NCBI RefSeq assembly: GCF_016859285.1
Contig: NC_053409.1
Coordinates: forward strand, 20,345,976 to 20,409,975
Origin: Xiphias gladius
Taxonomy: Eukaryota; Chordata; Actinopteri; Istiophoriformes; Xiphiidae
Length of the DNA: 64,000 nt
Direction of reading: 5' to 3'
Part shown: in pieces, positions 1 through 29,389 of the stretch
Layout: every line of letters begins with the position of its first letter
How positions within the stretch are numbered: the stretch's first letter is position 1
Notes under the pieces: model-generated
Database searches by the model: none
The model's input: the letters and a program-made list of their open reading frames with translations, nothing else
What the model was told of the DNA's origin: nothing
Translations under genes and position numbers: made by a program

Positions 1-262
1 TTAATGCTCATAATTGGTTTAAAATGTTTACAAGCATCTTTAAGACCCTGCAAACAGATTATTCCCCTCCTGCCCATTTTGTCTAATTTTCAACACCCCT
101 GTCCTTCAAAATGCAGGATTATGGCTAACTACAATATAACTTATGTTATGGTTGACATAAAATTCAACTTCGTGCATTTTTTTTAATGTACTATACACAG
201 CACAAGATTCTCTTAAATTAATTATAGATCAGTTTACATATGTTTTCCTTTATTACCTTTAG
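1..262 (+). other. Partial hadha intron at the window edge
   Basis: AT-rich sequence before the first visible hadha exon. It ends in a pyrimidine-rich tract and AG at 261-262. I see no exon, RNA gene or repeat in it. Confidence 0.7.
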
Positions 263-5833
<5,571 letters not shown>

Positions 5834-5862
5834 CCGACTCACCACGTGTGCCAGTAGCTCAT

Positions 5863-5868
5863 AATAAA
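5863..5868 (+). terminator. hadha poly(A) signal
   Basis: AATAAA lies 30 nt after the hadha stop codon, so the 3' UTR would be only about 50 nt. No other AATAAA lies in the next few hundred bases before the transposon-like block. Confidence 0.75.
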
Positions 5869-5934
5869 ACTCTCGCCTGCCACTAGAATGTGCCTAACAT
5901 TTATATCATTAGAGGAGGCAGACATACTGAAAAT

Positions 5935-6314
5935 ACACTCAGTTGCCAGTTTATTGGTACACCTAGCTAAAACTGATGTCCTAAGATAAATGACCTCATG
6001 AAGGTTATAATGTTCAGTGTTTGTTGTAACTGTTTCATCTCTGTGATCATTTTGGAGGCTGCAGATCGTGGCGCCGTAGCGCATTAAAATAGAGGTGTTT
6101 CTGTTATTTCGCCTACCCTCGCTGATGGAAATGGGGTGCACAAAAGCCTCCGAAGAGACTATACAGTTGAATCAGTAGAATCAACACCTCGCTAAGACAG
6201 TTTCAACAGAACTGATCGTCATGAAGGTGGCATTCATTGCAGGACTGTTGCATCACGGTAAACTGCATTAGTTTTAGCTAGGTGTTTAGACCTAATACAC
6301 TGGCAACTGAGTGT
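5935..6314. mobile_element. MITE with 40-nt terminal inverted repeats between hadha and kif3c
   Basis: The left end begins CACTCAGTTGCCAGTTTATT. The right end, read on the minus strand, begins CACTCAGTTGCCAGTGTATT. Both continue into a shared CACCTAGCTAAAAC block, and each end is flanked by TA. The 380-bp interior has no coding potential. The TA flank suggests a Tc1/mariner-type or similar TA-targeting transposase. It resembles a repeat widespread in teleosts whose ends read CACTCAGTGGCCAG. Confidence 0.75.
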
Positions 6315-6690
6315 ATAATATCAGCAAAAATTGATGATGTTTTTTTTAAATTGTAATTTAACATTATTGATTTACTTGATGGTCTATAGATTGGGGTGCA
6401 CATGAAGCCTAATTATCCACCCATTGCATTTGTAAAGACATTGCAGCGGCAGAAGAATTCAAAAAATGTCCAGCTGGCAAATTCATTTTTCATTATTGAT
6501 GAATGTCTCCCAGCGTGCTTCAGCGAGTGTCTTTCTTTTTTTGTACATTAAAGATTTTCTGGCCTGGTTTGAACGGTGATGTAAATGTGAAGCTTGAAAT
6601 AAAAAAAAAAATTTTTTTGTTATTGAATCAAACTTTTTTTTTTTTTTTTGGTTTCCCCCCCTGTCTAGGTGCGTTCACGTGCTAGGTGGA
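6315..6690. other. hadha-kif3c intergenic spacer, no gene seen
   Basis: AT-rich spacer with two A/T homopolymer runs near 6600-6650. I find no exon of RAB10 or GAREM2, the genes that separate HADHA and KIF3C in human, and no RNA gene. Confidence 0.6.
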
Positions 6691-7068
6691 CGGTAATTAA
6701 TCACCATTACAGAATTAGACCATGAGAGGATTAGCTCAAATCCAATTGGTTGCGCGGGTCACGTGTGCGGCTCCCATTGTCCGCAGAGCAGGGTGTGTAC
6801 CGCGGGGAGGCTGTGTGGGCTGGGCCGGGCTGGCTGGGTGTTTTTCTTCAGCAGCATCCTTTTCCGAGAGATGCTCAGGGCGGAGGAGACGCCGGTTCAT
6901 CTGGGCGGTAAAAGCGGCTCAAGTCAGCGCACATGAGGTGTGTCTGTCTGGCTGACGCTTTCTACGGCACCTGTGGGGCGAAGGAGATGCGCAAAATTCA
7001 GGCCACCGCCCGAGATAGTGGCGTTTTGACGTGGTGAGGATAGTTATGCTTCTTTGTTTTTGACCAAA
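6691..7068 (+). promoter_or_regulatory. kif3c promoter and 5' UTR
   Basis: This stretch is GC- and CpG-richer than its flanks and sits directly upstream of the kif3c start. It contains a CCAATTGG palindrome at 6742-6749 and a GTCACGTG E-box (CLEAR/USF type) at 6758-6765. It also has a CCCATTGTCCGC stretch near 6775. No TATA box is evident. The transcription start was not determined. A 5-codon upstream ORF (ATG 7046, stop TGA 7061-7063) ends 5 nt before the main ATG. Confidence 0.55.
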
Positions 7069-10000
7069 ATGTCTAAAAACAAACACTGCGAGGCAGTCAG
7101 GGTGGTGGTCCGCTGTCGGCCATTCAGCAGGAGAGAGGAGATAGCGGATTGTCAAAACATTTTGGAGATTGATGACAAACTGGGGCAGATCACCATCAGG
7201 AACCCGAAGGCACCACCTGATGAGCCAATGAAAGTATTCACGTTTGATTCCGTGTATGGCTGGGATTCAAAACAAAGCGACATTTATGACGATGCGGTGA
7301 GACCTCTCGTGGAGTCCGTGGTCCAAGGCTTCAACGGGACTATATTTGCCTATGGACAAACTGGAACAGGTAAAACACACACCATGCAAGGGGCTTCAAA
7401 CGACCCAGAGAGGAGAGGGGTTATACCAAATTCATTTCACCACATCTTCACGCAGATATCCAGAACTCAGAATCAGAAGTACCTGGTGAGGTCATCGTAC
7501 CTTGAGATCTACCAGGAGGAAATCAGAGATCTGCTGTGCAAAGACAACAACAACAAACTGGAGCTTAAAGAAAATCCAGACTTCGGGATTTACGTGAAAG
7601 GCTTGTCCTCAGTGGTGACAAAGAACGTCAACGAGATTCAACATGTGATGAACATAGGCAACCAGTCCAGGTCCGTGGGGTTCACCAACATGAACGAGCG
7701 CAGCTCTCGGTCTCATGCAATTTTTGTCATAACTGTGGAGTGCAGCGAAGTGGGGCCAGATGGGGAGGACCACATCCGCGTTGGGAAGCTGAACATGGTT
7801 GACCTGGCTGGCAGCGAGCGCCAGAGCAAGACCGGCGCTAAAGGGAAGCGACTGAAGGAGGCAGCCAAAATCAACCTGTCTCTCTCGGCACTGGGGAATG
7901 TCATTTCAGCTCTGGCGGATGGGAAGAGCACCCACATCCCGTATAGAGACTCCAAACTGACCCGCTTGCTCCAGGACTCCCTGGGTGGCAATGCAAAGAC
8001 TGTCATGATAGCAACAGTGGGGCCTTCGCACAAGAACTGTGATGAATCCCTGGCCACACTCAGGTATGCCAGCAGGGCCAAGAACATAAAGAACAAACCT
8101 CGGATTAATGAGGACCCCAAAGATGCCCTGCTGAGGGAGTTTCAGGAGGAGATCGCACGCTTGAAAGCCCAGCTGGAGGAGCAAGGGATGCTTGCAAAGG
8201 AGAGGAGGAGGAGAAGGAATAGTAAACGACTGAGTAAGAGTATGGCTGGTATGGAAGAGGAGATCCTTAAAGAGAGGGACGCAGAGGTTTGGAAGGATGT
8301 TCAGGAGGAATCAGATGTGAAACAGTACATGAAAGAGGGAGCTGACATCCCCAAGAGTCTGACCTGCCAGGGAAGCAGCGAGAAGTCAAAGCCCCTGCAT
8401 GAACACAGAAAAAGTGTGGAGGACGTGCAGTGGGATCAAGATGCTTTGGAGAAGATCATAGAGAAATATAAGGTACTGGGGAAGATCATGTAGCTTGTAA
8501 TTAAACAGCACAGTGAAATTTAAATGAGGCATTGGTGGAACAAAAAGAATTTGCATAAATAATTGATTGTATGTCTTTGTTCACAGACCATGGAGAGCAG
8601 ACTGTTAGTCGGAGGGAAGACTATAATTGATCACACCAATGAACAACAAAAAATGCTGGAGCTCAAGAGGCAAGAGATTGCAGAACAGGTAATTTGTAGT
8701 TTAGAAAAACAGTAGGCTCATGTTTATACAAGTATAATTGCGGACAGTCTGAACTTACACACAAAGATGTCTCGAACCTCACCCGACTCCATTTTTAAGG
8801 GTGTACTCTCTGTATTCAACTAGCACTGAGCCGAACGTTTGTCTACGCTTTGCAGATAAGACGAGAGAGAGAGATCCAGCAGCAGATGATGCTGCAGGAT
8901 GAGGAGACCTTAGAAATGAAAGAGACATTCTCCTCCTTGCAGCAGGAGGTGGAACTAAAGACAAAGAAGCTGAAGAGGGTAAAGTGACTCACCCGCTGAT
9001 GTGTTCCAACGTCTCGATCGCAGAAGCAGTTAACCAATATTTAATCAGTTTAACCCTATTTGTAAATAAGGATCCTTTTTTCAAGAGGGACGTCCCCATG
9101 ACAGGTAGCACTTGTGAGTCCAGTGTTCATTGGACAGAGCTCGAATAATGTAGTTTATCACTGCTGGTTGACGGAGAACATTTTGACAACACTAGAATTT
9201 ATTTGGTTTACATTGTTTCAGTGAATGGCTTTGTCAGTTTCTAATACAGCTCCACGCTCTGATTCAGGCCGTTAGCGTTGTTTTCGTGTAAACATTTGTC
9301 CACTAAAACTTTTAGTGTCACTAGTAATTGATATGCCCCTGTCCCGTACAGTTGTATACCAAACTACAGCTGGTGAAGGCGGAGATTAGAGATGGCATCG
9401 ATGAACACGTCATGACCAGACAGGAGCTTGAACAGACGCAGAATGAGCTCACCAGAGAACTCAAGTACAAGTACGTACACTACCCACATTGGTAAATACA
9501 CACAGATACGTAATGTCGTGTCTTTTGCGTTCTTGTGTAGTTTTCTTATTTCAGCATAATAATGCACAGCTACAGTTCACGGGAGGATGTAAGGATCATC
9601 AGATGTAGGTTTTATTTTATATATTTAGGTTGACCTCAGCTGACACATACTTGTATTGCATATCGCAGATATCTCTTAATTGAGAACTTTATACCTCCTG
9701 CGGAAAAGAACAAGATTATGAACAGGCTGCACTTTGACAGTGAGGAGGATCAGTGGAGACTCCAGCCGGTCATGCCATCAGAGAGGTCAGTGAATTCATT
9801 TCACAGTGCTGACATAAGATACTGTAAGCGGTACATTAAAGAGAGAGAATAAATCCTCAAAACCAACTGTAAATCAGCAACCACCTGAAAAATACAACCA
9901 TCTAAAAAAAAAAAAACCATAATGCAATGCAGCTGTAGGGTTTATGTTGTAAGGTGTGAGGTCAAGTCAAGTCAAATATTCATTCTTAACAACCGGAGGA

Positions 10001-12328
10001 ACACTCACTCTACTGTAGCTATTATAGTTCTTTTGACCTCCATATATCACACCTGAATGCACCGGCACATTCTTTGTCTTAAGGGCTGTCAGTCAGCTTT
10101 CTGTGAAATGTAGGAAACCATTAACAGAGGTATAAGTAGACAAGGCTCACTGAGGAAACGTTTGCGTGGCGAAAAATAAATTCACCCAAAAGACCTTCAA
10201 TAAAAGCCACAGACAAGGTGATACAACTTACTTTACTTTCTGTAGAATTGTTATGCGATTAGAGCATCTCTCAAATTGTTTTAATGGCAGACGTTTGTGC
10301 ATGGTTGTGAGAAGTTACCACCCGGGGACAACAAAGTCAGAGTTTTTCAACCCATACGAGCCTCGCATTAATAGACTATAACCTTACACGCCATAGATAG
10401 TTTATGTGTTCCGTCTTTCCAAGAAACAGATGTCTTTTTTATACTAAGGAAACCAGGCACCCTGGCCTCCTTGGTATGTTTTGGTTTTATTTTTTACCGA
10501 AACAGTCGGAAATCTGAGTGGAACATGGCACAAGGAAGATAATAGGAGTGATTTTTCCTGGCGGGAGCTAATCAGTTGGCCATATCTGGGACGTTCGGGG
10601 TTTCATAAGCCTGCATCTTAAACACTAAACAAAGTCTAAGTGTATTTAACTGAATCCAAATCTTTATCTCAGTGCACCCACTCAGGTCAAGAGAAGGCCT
10701 CTCTCGGCTGTGGGATACAAGAGGCCAATCAGCCAATATGCACAGATGGCTGTTGCCGCGGCAACTGGGGCCCCATGTAGATACCAGGTCAGTTCTCGGA
10801 CATTCACAAGGACAGTTGGGAAAAGTACAGCGGAGAAAGAGATGTGACAGCGATGTGAAACATTTGTTCTTATGCACCATATTTCCATGTTCAAAGACGC
10901 CTTCTTTGCAGGAGGATGTGAAGATGGTTGTAGCCATGGTAACCATTCACAGCTTAAACCGTTGCGTCTTTTGCTAGTGAATAATCGATGTAATGTCACA
11001 AAGCAGATACTGTAAATTTTCAAATGAAAGGCAGCACTTAAATAATAGCAAAGGATGCAGTCTATTCTAATAAATAAAGGTGGGGGGTGACGTTACCTAC
11101 TATATATATATATAAACAGAAATAATATAAATATTATTAGTTTTTTTTATATAATTTTTTTTTTGACAGCATTATTTCCGACAACAACATTGTAGCCATG
11201 TTATAGTCCAGACTCTATTGCTCTAAAAATTCAGATTGAGCCTACTTTGCAGGAAATCGTCATTGTTAAGAAACTGTTGATAAAACTTTGCATTTGCTGA
11301 AGATATGTCATAATAGACACTTTTAAGGAAAGGGAATTGATTATTTAGCGAAACCGATGGAAGAATTTTGATAGAAACTGGTTGAGTAAATATTGATTTT
11401 GAAATTACAGTCCTCTCTTCTTACAGGCTGAGAATATAATGCTGTTGGAGTTAGATATGTCCCCGCCAACCATGTTCACCTTGAACCTTAATGGAGCTCA
11501 CCTGGAGAGGGCCTTTTCCCCACAGCTGATGCGGGATCTTCTGGTGACTGTTCCGATGAGAGAGAGCACCTCTGCATCATCACGGGTCAGGAAATCCCAC
11601 TCCTGGTGAGAGCACAGCTGAGAAAGGCAGATGTTTTACGTGCTTACAGATGTTCAAAAGTTCCTCTTTTTAGGAGCATTAACTCGGGATAGGACTGAAT
11701 TTTGCCACAGCAAAGTTATGTGAAGAAGTGTCCTAACTGTATTAAGTTTTGCAGTCATACTGGCTTCTCATGTCGGGTAAATCCCAGTTTCTGAAATACA
11801 GTTACAAGCATGTCTTAGTGGTGTCAATTACAGGGTCACCGACTTTTTAACTGTGGCGCGGGCTGTTAATCTTGTAAAATGTATCACCATGCAAAAATTT
11901 AGTTTCAAACCTCTATACATGTATTTTCACATGTTTTTCCCCCTTTAACTTCAAACCAAATGTACATTTCTGTTGACCAATTTTACCAAAAATAACAATT
12001 TTTTTTTTTAGTTTTTTTTTTTACATGCAGATCCACTGGTATTGACTTTTAAATGCCACAAGTCTCAGCACCTGGCAAAATCCTGTAGATACATTTGGTC
12101 ATTTTGTGATATGGTACCGTAACAAATCGAACATATCGAATCTTTAATAATAAGTCATTCGTTTTTATGGTCTACAGGTATCAGGCACCGCAAGCAGCAT
12201 CTGTCACATCATCTTCATCCTCCACCACTCTGGGATCAGGATCTCAAAGCTTCTCTCCATCTCACAGACAGAGACCATCCTCTGCTTCCTATCTTCCACA
12301 GGGAGGTCCAGTTAAGACAAGCCCCTGA
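7069..12328 (+). CDS. kif3c: Kinesin-like protein KIF3C (kinesin-2 motor), 8 coding exons
   Basis: Plus-end microtubule motor subunit that forms kinesin-2 dimers and is mainly neuronal in vertebrates. Exons: 7069-8472, 8587-8688, 8856-8978, 9352-9470, 9669-9785, 10673-10787, 11427-11605, 12178-12328. All are in phase, giving 769 residues (human 793). The ATG at 7069 has A at -3 and starts [18 protein letters not shown]. The 468-codon first exon holds the motor: P-loop GQTGTGKT at residues 96-103, switch I SSRSHAIF and switch [11 protein letters not shown] basic RRRRRNSKR stretch follows, then coiled coil ([20 protein letters not shown]) and the tail ([12 protein letters not shown], then [20 protein letters not shown]). 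The tail motifs and the gene neighbourhood separate it from KIF3B. The mammalian Gly/Ser-rich loop-11 insert is missing, and the segment after the basic stretch is divergent. Confidence 0.95.
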
Positions 12329-13075
12329 TATGTGTCGATAGACTTGTACCGTAGGATTGGCCTTAGTTCACGGTGGCGACAAGTAGGGGGCATCTGGGAG
12401 AGGTGGGGGAGAATTGTTATGCCTTGATTTAAAATTGATTTCACGCTTTTTTTTTTTATTTGTGAGTAATAACTACTTCAGTAAGCATGCATTAGAGCTA
12501 ACTGGAAAGACAAACACTTAATTTCCAAAGAATGTCTGTCACATGAATACAGTGGAGAATCTGTGGAGCTCTTTTAGCTGATCTTTCCCTGTCTGCTGGC
12601 TTTTTCCTACTGTTGCCTAAACCATGTAGTTTCTCTGGGCTTACACTGGCCTACCCAAATAGCACAGCTAAAACTTCCAGGTTTGACATAAAGTAAACTG
12701 TTTAGAGGATCTTTTTCGGTCCTTATTTTTTTATTTTTGTTGTGTTTAATCGATTATTTACCAACAGCAACACGTAAGTCCCATTTTTTCTTAAGATAAA
12801 AGACTACGAAGTGTATCTGGTCTTTGCCTAAACAGTGGATGGTGATCGGGGAACTGAGGGCCCCAGCTACTGGGGGGGCCGCCCGCATCTAACCTGTATG
12901 CTTGATGAATTGTCGCTTAAATTTGTAGCTAATGTAATTGTGAGCCAAAAATGTGAAGAAAGCTTGCAGTGCTCTTTTGATTAGCTGCTTTATTTTTTCA
13001 TAGTTGTGAAATTGTGTCCATGTGAAAGTCCATTTGCTTACACATGAAAATAAACAGACTGAAATGATCTTGGGC
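12329..13075 (+). other. kif3c 3' UTR
   Basis: About 0.75 kb between the kif3c stop and the AATAAA at 13049. No coding signal, no recognised repeat. It ends about 260 nt before the asxl2 start codon, so the two genes are nearly abutting. Confidence 0.7.
13049..13054 (+). terminator. kif3c poly(A) signal
   Basis: AATAAA is the only canonical signal shortly before the asxl2 promoter. TGATCTTGG and GT/T-containing sequence follow it. Confidence 0.7.
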
Positions 13076-13089
13076 GGCCTACTGTATTT

Positions 13090-13338
13090 TCACAAGAGCT
13101 GCGGTTATGCTGCCGATCCCGGTCATAATTGCAGTTGATAGCTGAAATAAAAATATGTGGGAAACCTGAGGACTTTGAATTGACAGCTATATACAGTAGG
13201 ATGACGTTTCCTTCGGAGTCACATGACTCTTTACAGTAAGTCCAACATGGCAGACGGAGTGGATCTTGCGCGGTAACTAAAGCAACATTTCAACCGAAAC
13301 AGACAAATTCAACACTACTCTGCAACAAGACATCCACA
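13090..13338 (+). promoter_or_regulatory. asxl2 promoter and 5' UTR
   Basis: Compact spacer between the kif3c poly(A) signal and the asxl2 ATG. It contains GTCACATGAC at 13218-13227 (an E-box palindrome of MITF/TFE type) and CCAACATGGCAG around 13242-13253, which resembles a YY1 site near a TATA-less start. The ATG inside that motif (13247) opens a 9-codon upstream ORF ending TAA at 13274-13276. Confidence 0.5.
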
Positions 13339-25416
<12,078 letters not shown>

Positions 25417-27074
25417 TACGAAATTGATGATAACCACAAGATATCGCGGTTTGATTTTGTATTGAATCAAGGCACAAAGCAAAAGCAGGTCATTCAGGAT
25501 CAGTACAAAATGGGATGAAGCATGTTATCCATGCTCCAGACAAAACAGCCAGCATGAATGTGCTCGCTGTTGGAAAGCAAAGGATTTACACTGGATGGTC
25601 TTTTGTTTCACCAACATCTAAGAAAAAATTGTTTTGTGCAGTTGTTTCGGTAGAAATGTCAACCAGTTTTCAGTCTGATCAGTAGTCTGTCAGATGTGTG
25701 GCAAATATAAAATCTGGCAATGTTTGCACTCGGCTAGGATTAGTGTTATATATTTTTTTAAATATATATGTGTTTGTCTGTGTGTTTAGTTTTTAAAAAA
25801 AAACGGACGGAAAATTGAATGTTGCTATTTTTATAGATCATAATGACTGTTGTTGTGTTTTAGACTGACACTTTATTATTGGGCCTAATCAGTCATGGTT
25901 TAAGGCAAAAAAAAAAAAAGGGCGCTAATGATAATCATTGGTTGTAGAGTACCTCCTATTCGGCATTTATGCACGCATGGCAGGGAAGTGCAACTTACAG
26001 TAACTATTTTATATAAAATCTGTACATTTATTACTGAACACACTCAGATTTAAAAACTAGAAATAACATGTATAGTTTTAGAAAGAGAATATAAAAGGAA
26101 TTTTGAATGATACTTTATAAAAAAAAAAAAAAAATCAACTCGTGACAAATGCACATCACATAATTTTTTGACAGTTACAGGGCGAAGCACTTGAAAACCA
26201 CCTGGAGATAAGGTAGTAGTTGTGTACAGCACTTAAATTCAAACACAGGGAAAATAAGAATCATACATATATAATGAAAGTATATACGTTCCTTTTGGCA
26301 AACTGAGATCTTTTCCATTCCAGGTTAAGGTCTAAAGACACTTCCTACTGTGTGAACCTGCATTTTCTCCCCAAAAAGCCGGTTTGTAAATATTGTAACC
26401 CTTGAAGTGGGTTTTTCTCATGCTTGTATATCTGTATAGATAGATCAGCAGTGGCAGAGTTAAAAAAAAAAAACAAACAAACAAAAAAAAAACAACCCAA
26501 AAACACTCAAGGCAGTGTTTTTTCACTGTAAATATTTGCTCATATATGGTATATGCCTAGATGTAGAAATTTATTTTATTCGCGCAGCACACTTTGCTTG
26601 AGCATATCCAGCTGTTTATTACAAAATGATTTTTACTGTGGAAAGAAAATAGAGAAGAACAGTAAATTATGCTAAAATGCTCAATGCTGTATCATATAAT
26701 GATTCAGCACAGCACGCTTAAGTTTTACAGAGTGATTTGGAGGTACAATATGACACCGATTAACAGGCAGGTGTAACACTTCACTTTAAAATGGCCTTTC
26801 TCCAGCATACTGAGGGAGTAATCCTCCTTATTAATGTGGTACAAAGTATTGGAATAATACTGTATCATTGTTATATAACGTACAATGTGTGTACATGATG
26901 TACAAGGATGAACCAGCACATTTGTGGTGCGAACACTTACTTGTTACAGCGTTGAAGGTGCTTTATGATGATGTTAACACGATGTTAATGCTTACTTGAC
27001 CACATAATAACATGCAGAAAGGCCAGCGTGAAGTGTTACCTCAGCAGATTTTTCGGGCGCTCATGCTGATTGCA

Positions 27075-27080
27075 AATAAA
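27075..27080 (+). terminator. Candidate proximal asxl2 poly(A) signal
   Basis: AATAAA 1.66 kb after the stop codon. The downstream sequence is only moderately GT-rich, so it may be a minor site. Confidence 0.4.
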
Positions 27081-28184
27081 GACGCATCATTGGTATGTTT
27101 GAAATCTCCTGGAGGTGCAGAGTAGGCCTGTTTTTATAGCAATTACTTCCAAGGTAATATGCCAAAGTCACCTTAAGAAAACAAAATAATCAGAACTTGT
27201 TTTTAATGTCTGACTAGTTAATCAAAGTAATATATTTTAATTAATATATTTTAATATAAAAAAAAAATCTATTTGCTAATTGTTTTTGACAAATCAACAG
27301 GGTATTTACTATAATAATATATTGGCTGTCTGTTTTTTCCTATGATTTTGTTCAGACTGGACAGACCACCATACAGAGAATAAGTTGACTTTTGTAATTC
27401 AAATTGCCCAGGTGTCTGATGCTCTGTATGGCCCAAGTTTTCAAAGGATCCTTTCGTCTATATTTTTCCATAGAGATGTTGTCTAAGGCGTGTATCCTTT
27501 TAGCTGTCTACACTTGTGTCATTACCTTATGAAAACAAAAAGATATGTTTTCAAAGCACAATTTTTAGGTCAGTGGATTAACCCCAAGTCAATTGTTTTT
27601 AAATGTATTTGTTATTAAAAGGGGGGTTGTGTCTCGTGGAAAATTGGTTTTAAGATTGTAGGGCTAAAATCTGGAAAAGCTTTCCACATATTTAGTATAG
27701 TCGTTTCACTAAAACTGGTTTACCAGTATTTGATTCTCTTAACACAAATTTGATTTACCACCCATAAATATTTAGGTCTTATCTTGGTTGAATGTGATGT
27801 TACAATGCTGTGTTTACTCACATAGAGTTGGGGGACTGGACTGCACTGCAAAAAAGGTTAACAAAAACATTCAATCACAACCCAAAAGGCAGCTGAAATC
27901 TTTGTTAATGAGGACTGAAACATGAGTCAGGCAGCAGTCCCCACTGTCACTGAAATTACCTGTTGTGCGTGTGTATTTAGAGGAACAGTTCATATAGAAA
28001 TTGGCTATCGGGAAAAAAACTGTGGGCAATTACCACCATTTTTAAAAATGTCACGTTTTTCACTAGGTGAATTTGTTTAATATGTCTGTGTCATTTTGTC
28101 TCCATTTAAACTCCGGGTGAATGTAATATAGTAATCAGCACTTGTAAACAAAGTGTATTTTATCAAAAGTTATAGACTATTATG

Positions 28185-28190
28185 AATAAA
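28185..28190 (+). terminator. Candidate distal asxl2 poly(A) signal
   Basis: AATAAA followed, about 20 nt later, by a TTTTGTGTGTGTCTG stretch, the classic GU-rich downstream element. It is the best-formed signal between asxl2 and dtnb. Confidence 0.65.
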
Positions 28191-28215
28191 TAATGAAAAG
28201 AAAAGCATTTTGTGT

Positions 28216-29389
28216 GTGTCTGTATTTTACTGTTGCTTATCTGACACAGAAGGATGCAAGAGCTACTTGAAGTTCAGTTTACGGGTCACGACGAGCACTA
28301 AACAGTCTATGAAGACGGTTGTATAATGTCCTGTGGGGCTCTGGAGTGGACCGTTCCAAAGTTTGAAGGAAAAAAAAGAAAACCCTCATGATCTCCAGCT
28401 TGAAACTTGAAAATTTAAAGGCAAGTTGCAAACTGGAGGTATGGAATTTGAAATAATCGGCAAATTAGGAGGCAAAGGTGGTTTCATTTCTGCTTCTGGA
28501 AGTGAAACTCAAATCAGTTTTGTTTGTTTTTTCAATAGGGAATGTCAGGTGACTTGCAGTTGAGGTACTTTTATGGCTTGGATAGGCATGAAACTCTTCC
28601 CCATTGAATCACCAGTACAAAAGATCAATAACAAGGTTAGAAAATATATGTTTCTTTGATTAAAAAGTCGGTACAACCCGGTGCACAAAAAACTTAAGGG
28701 CAGATATGACTCACGGTGCATCTCAGGGAGAAACACCCACTCACTGAGCCTAAAATTCTGCAACTGCTGCTAAGGATTACACTGTTGAGAAAAACTAGTA
28801 ATAAAATCCGCCGCTTAAATCAATTTATTTTTGACTCTGGGTCAATGTTGGGTGAACTCCGCAGCCATCGCGCAACTGTTTGTTCCCATTTGCGACATTC
28901 AAACATTTTAAAGCTGCTATATCATGGGCAGTGTTTAGAGGCATCTGTCACGCCAAACCTCCGAACAGATGGACAAAACCTGATATGGTTTAAAAACAAA
29001 ATAAACTGGGCCCAATAACATAAACCTACAGGGTCGTTGCCTTATCTGGGAAAGGCCCGCGTTTCTTTGGTTAAGTAACTTTGAGGACATCCATGAAGGA
29101 AATATTTGAAATGGGAATACAGAGCAGGGAGGCGCTCACACACGCTACTGAGTTGCATAATGGGAATTGTAGGATCCAGTGTTTTTGGAGCTTGACTCTA
29201 AAAGTCAGGATATCTCTGCCTCTGCTGCATCAATTCAGACCATCTTTTTTTTTTTTTTTTTTTTTTTAATCTTTCTCCCGTTGGTCCCCAGACTTCATGA
29301 AAGTGCAATACTAAAAAAATCTGGAGTGCCCCTTTAAATTAAATCCAATCTGTGTTTCTCGTTTCGTCTCCCCTCCACTATGCCGAGGA
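28216..29389. other. asxl2-dtnb intergenic spacer
   Basis: No gene seen. The part from about 29140 to 29340, with a T20 run and a terminal GGAGTGCCCCTTTAA word, resembles an interspersed teleost repeat, but I could not set its boundaries. Confidence 0.5.

Larger units (their letters stand above)
25417..28210 (+). other. asxl2 3' UTR
   Basis: About 2.8 kb of AU-rich sequence after the asxl2 TGA with no further open frame or repeat insertion. It contains two exact TGTAAATA words (26395-26402 and 26527-26534) that fit the Pumilio recognition element. Two candidate poly(A) signals lie at 27075 and 28185. A long 3' UTR would fit what I recall for mammalian ASXL2. The true end was not observed. 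Confidence 0.65.

Noticed and set aside
6722..6955. 77-codon open frame upstream of kif3c
   Set aside because: It lies in the CpG-rich promoter/5' UTR, has no family similarity, and is not in frame with the motor across a splice.
7713..8184. Reverse-strand open frames of 135 and 92 codons
   Set aside because: Shadows of the kif3c motor exon; their composition follows the antisense of conserved kinesin codons.
9955..9985. GTCAAGTCAAGTCAA stretch in a kif3c intron as a repeat tail
   Set aside because: Too short and without the following family sequence to call.
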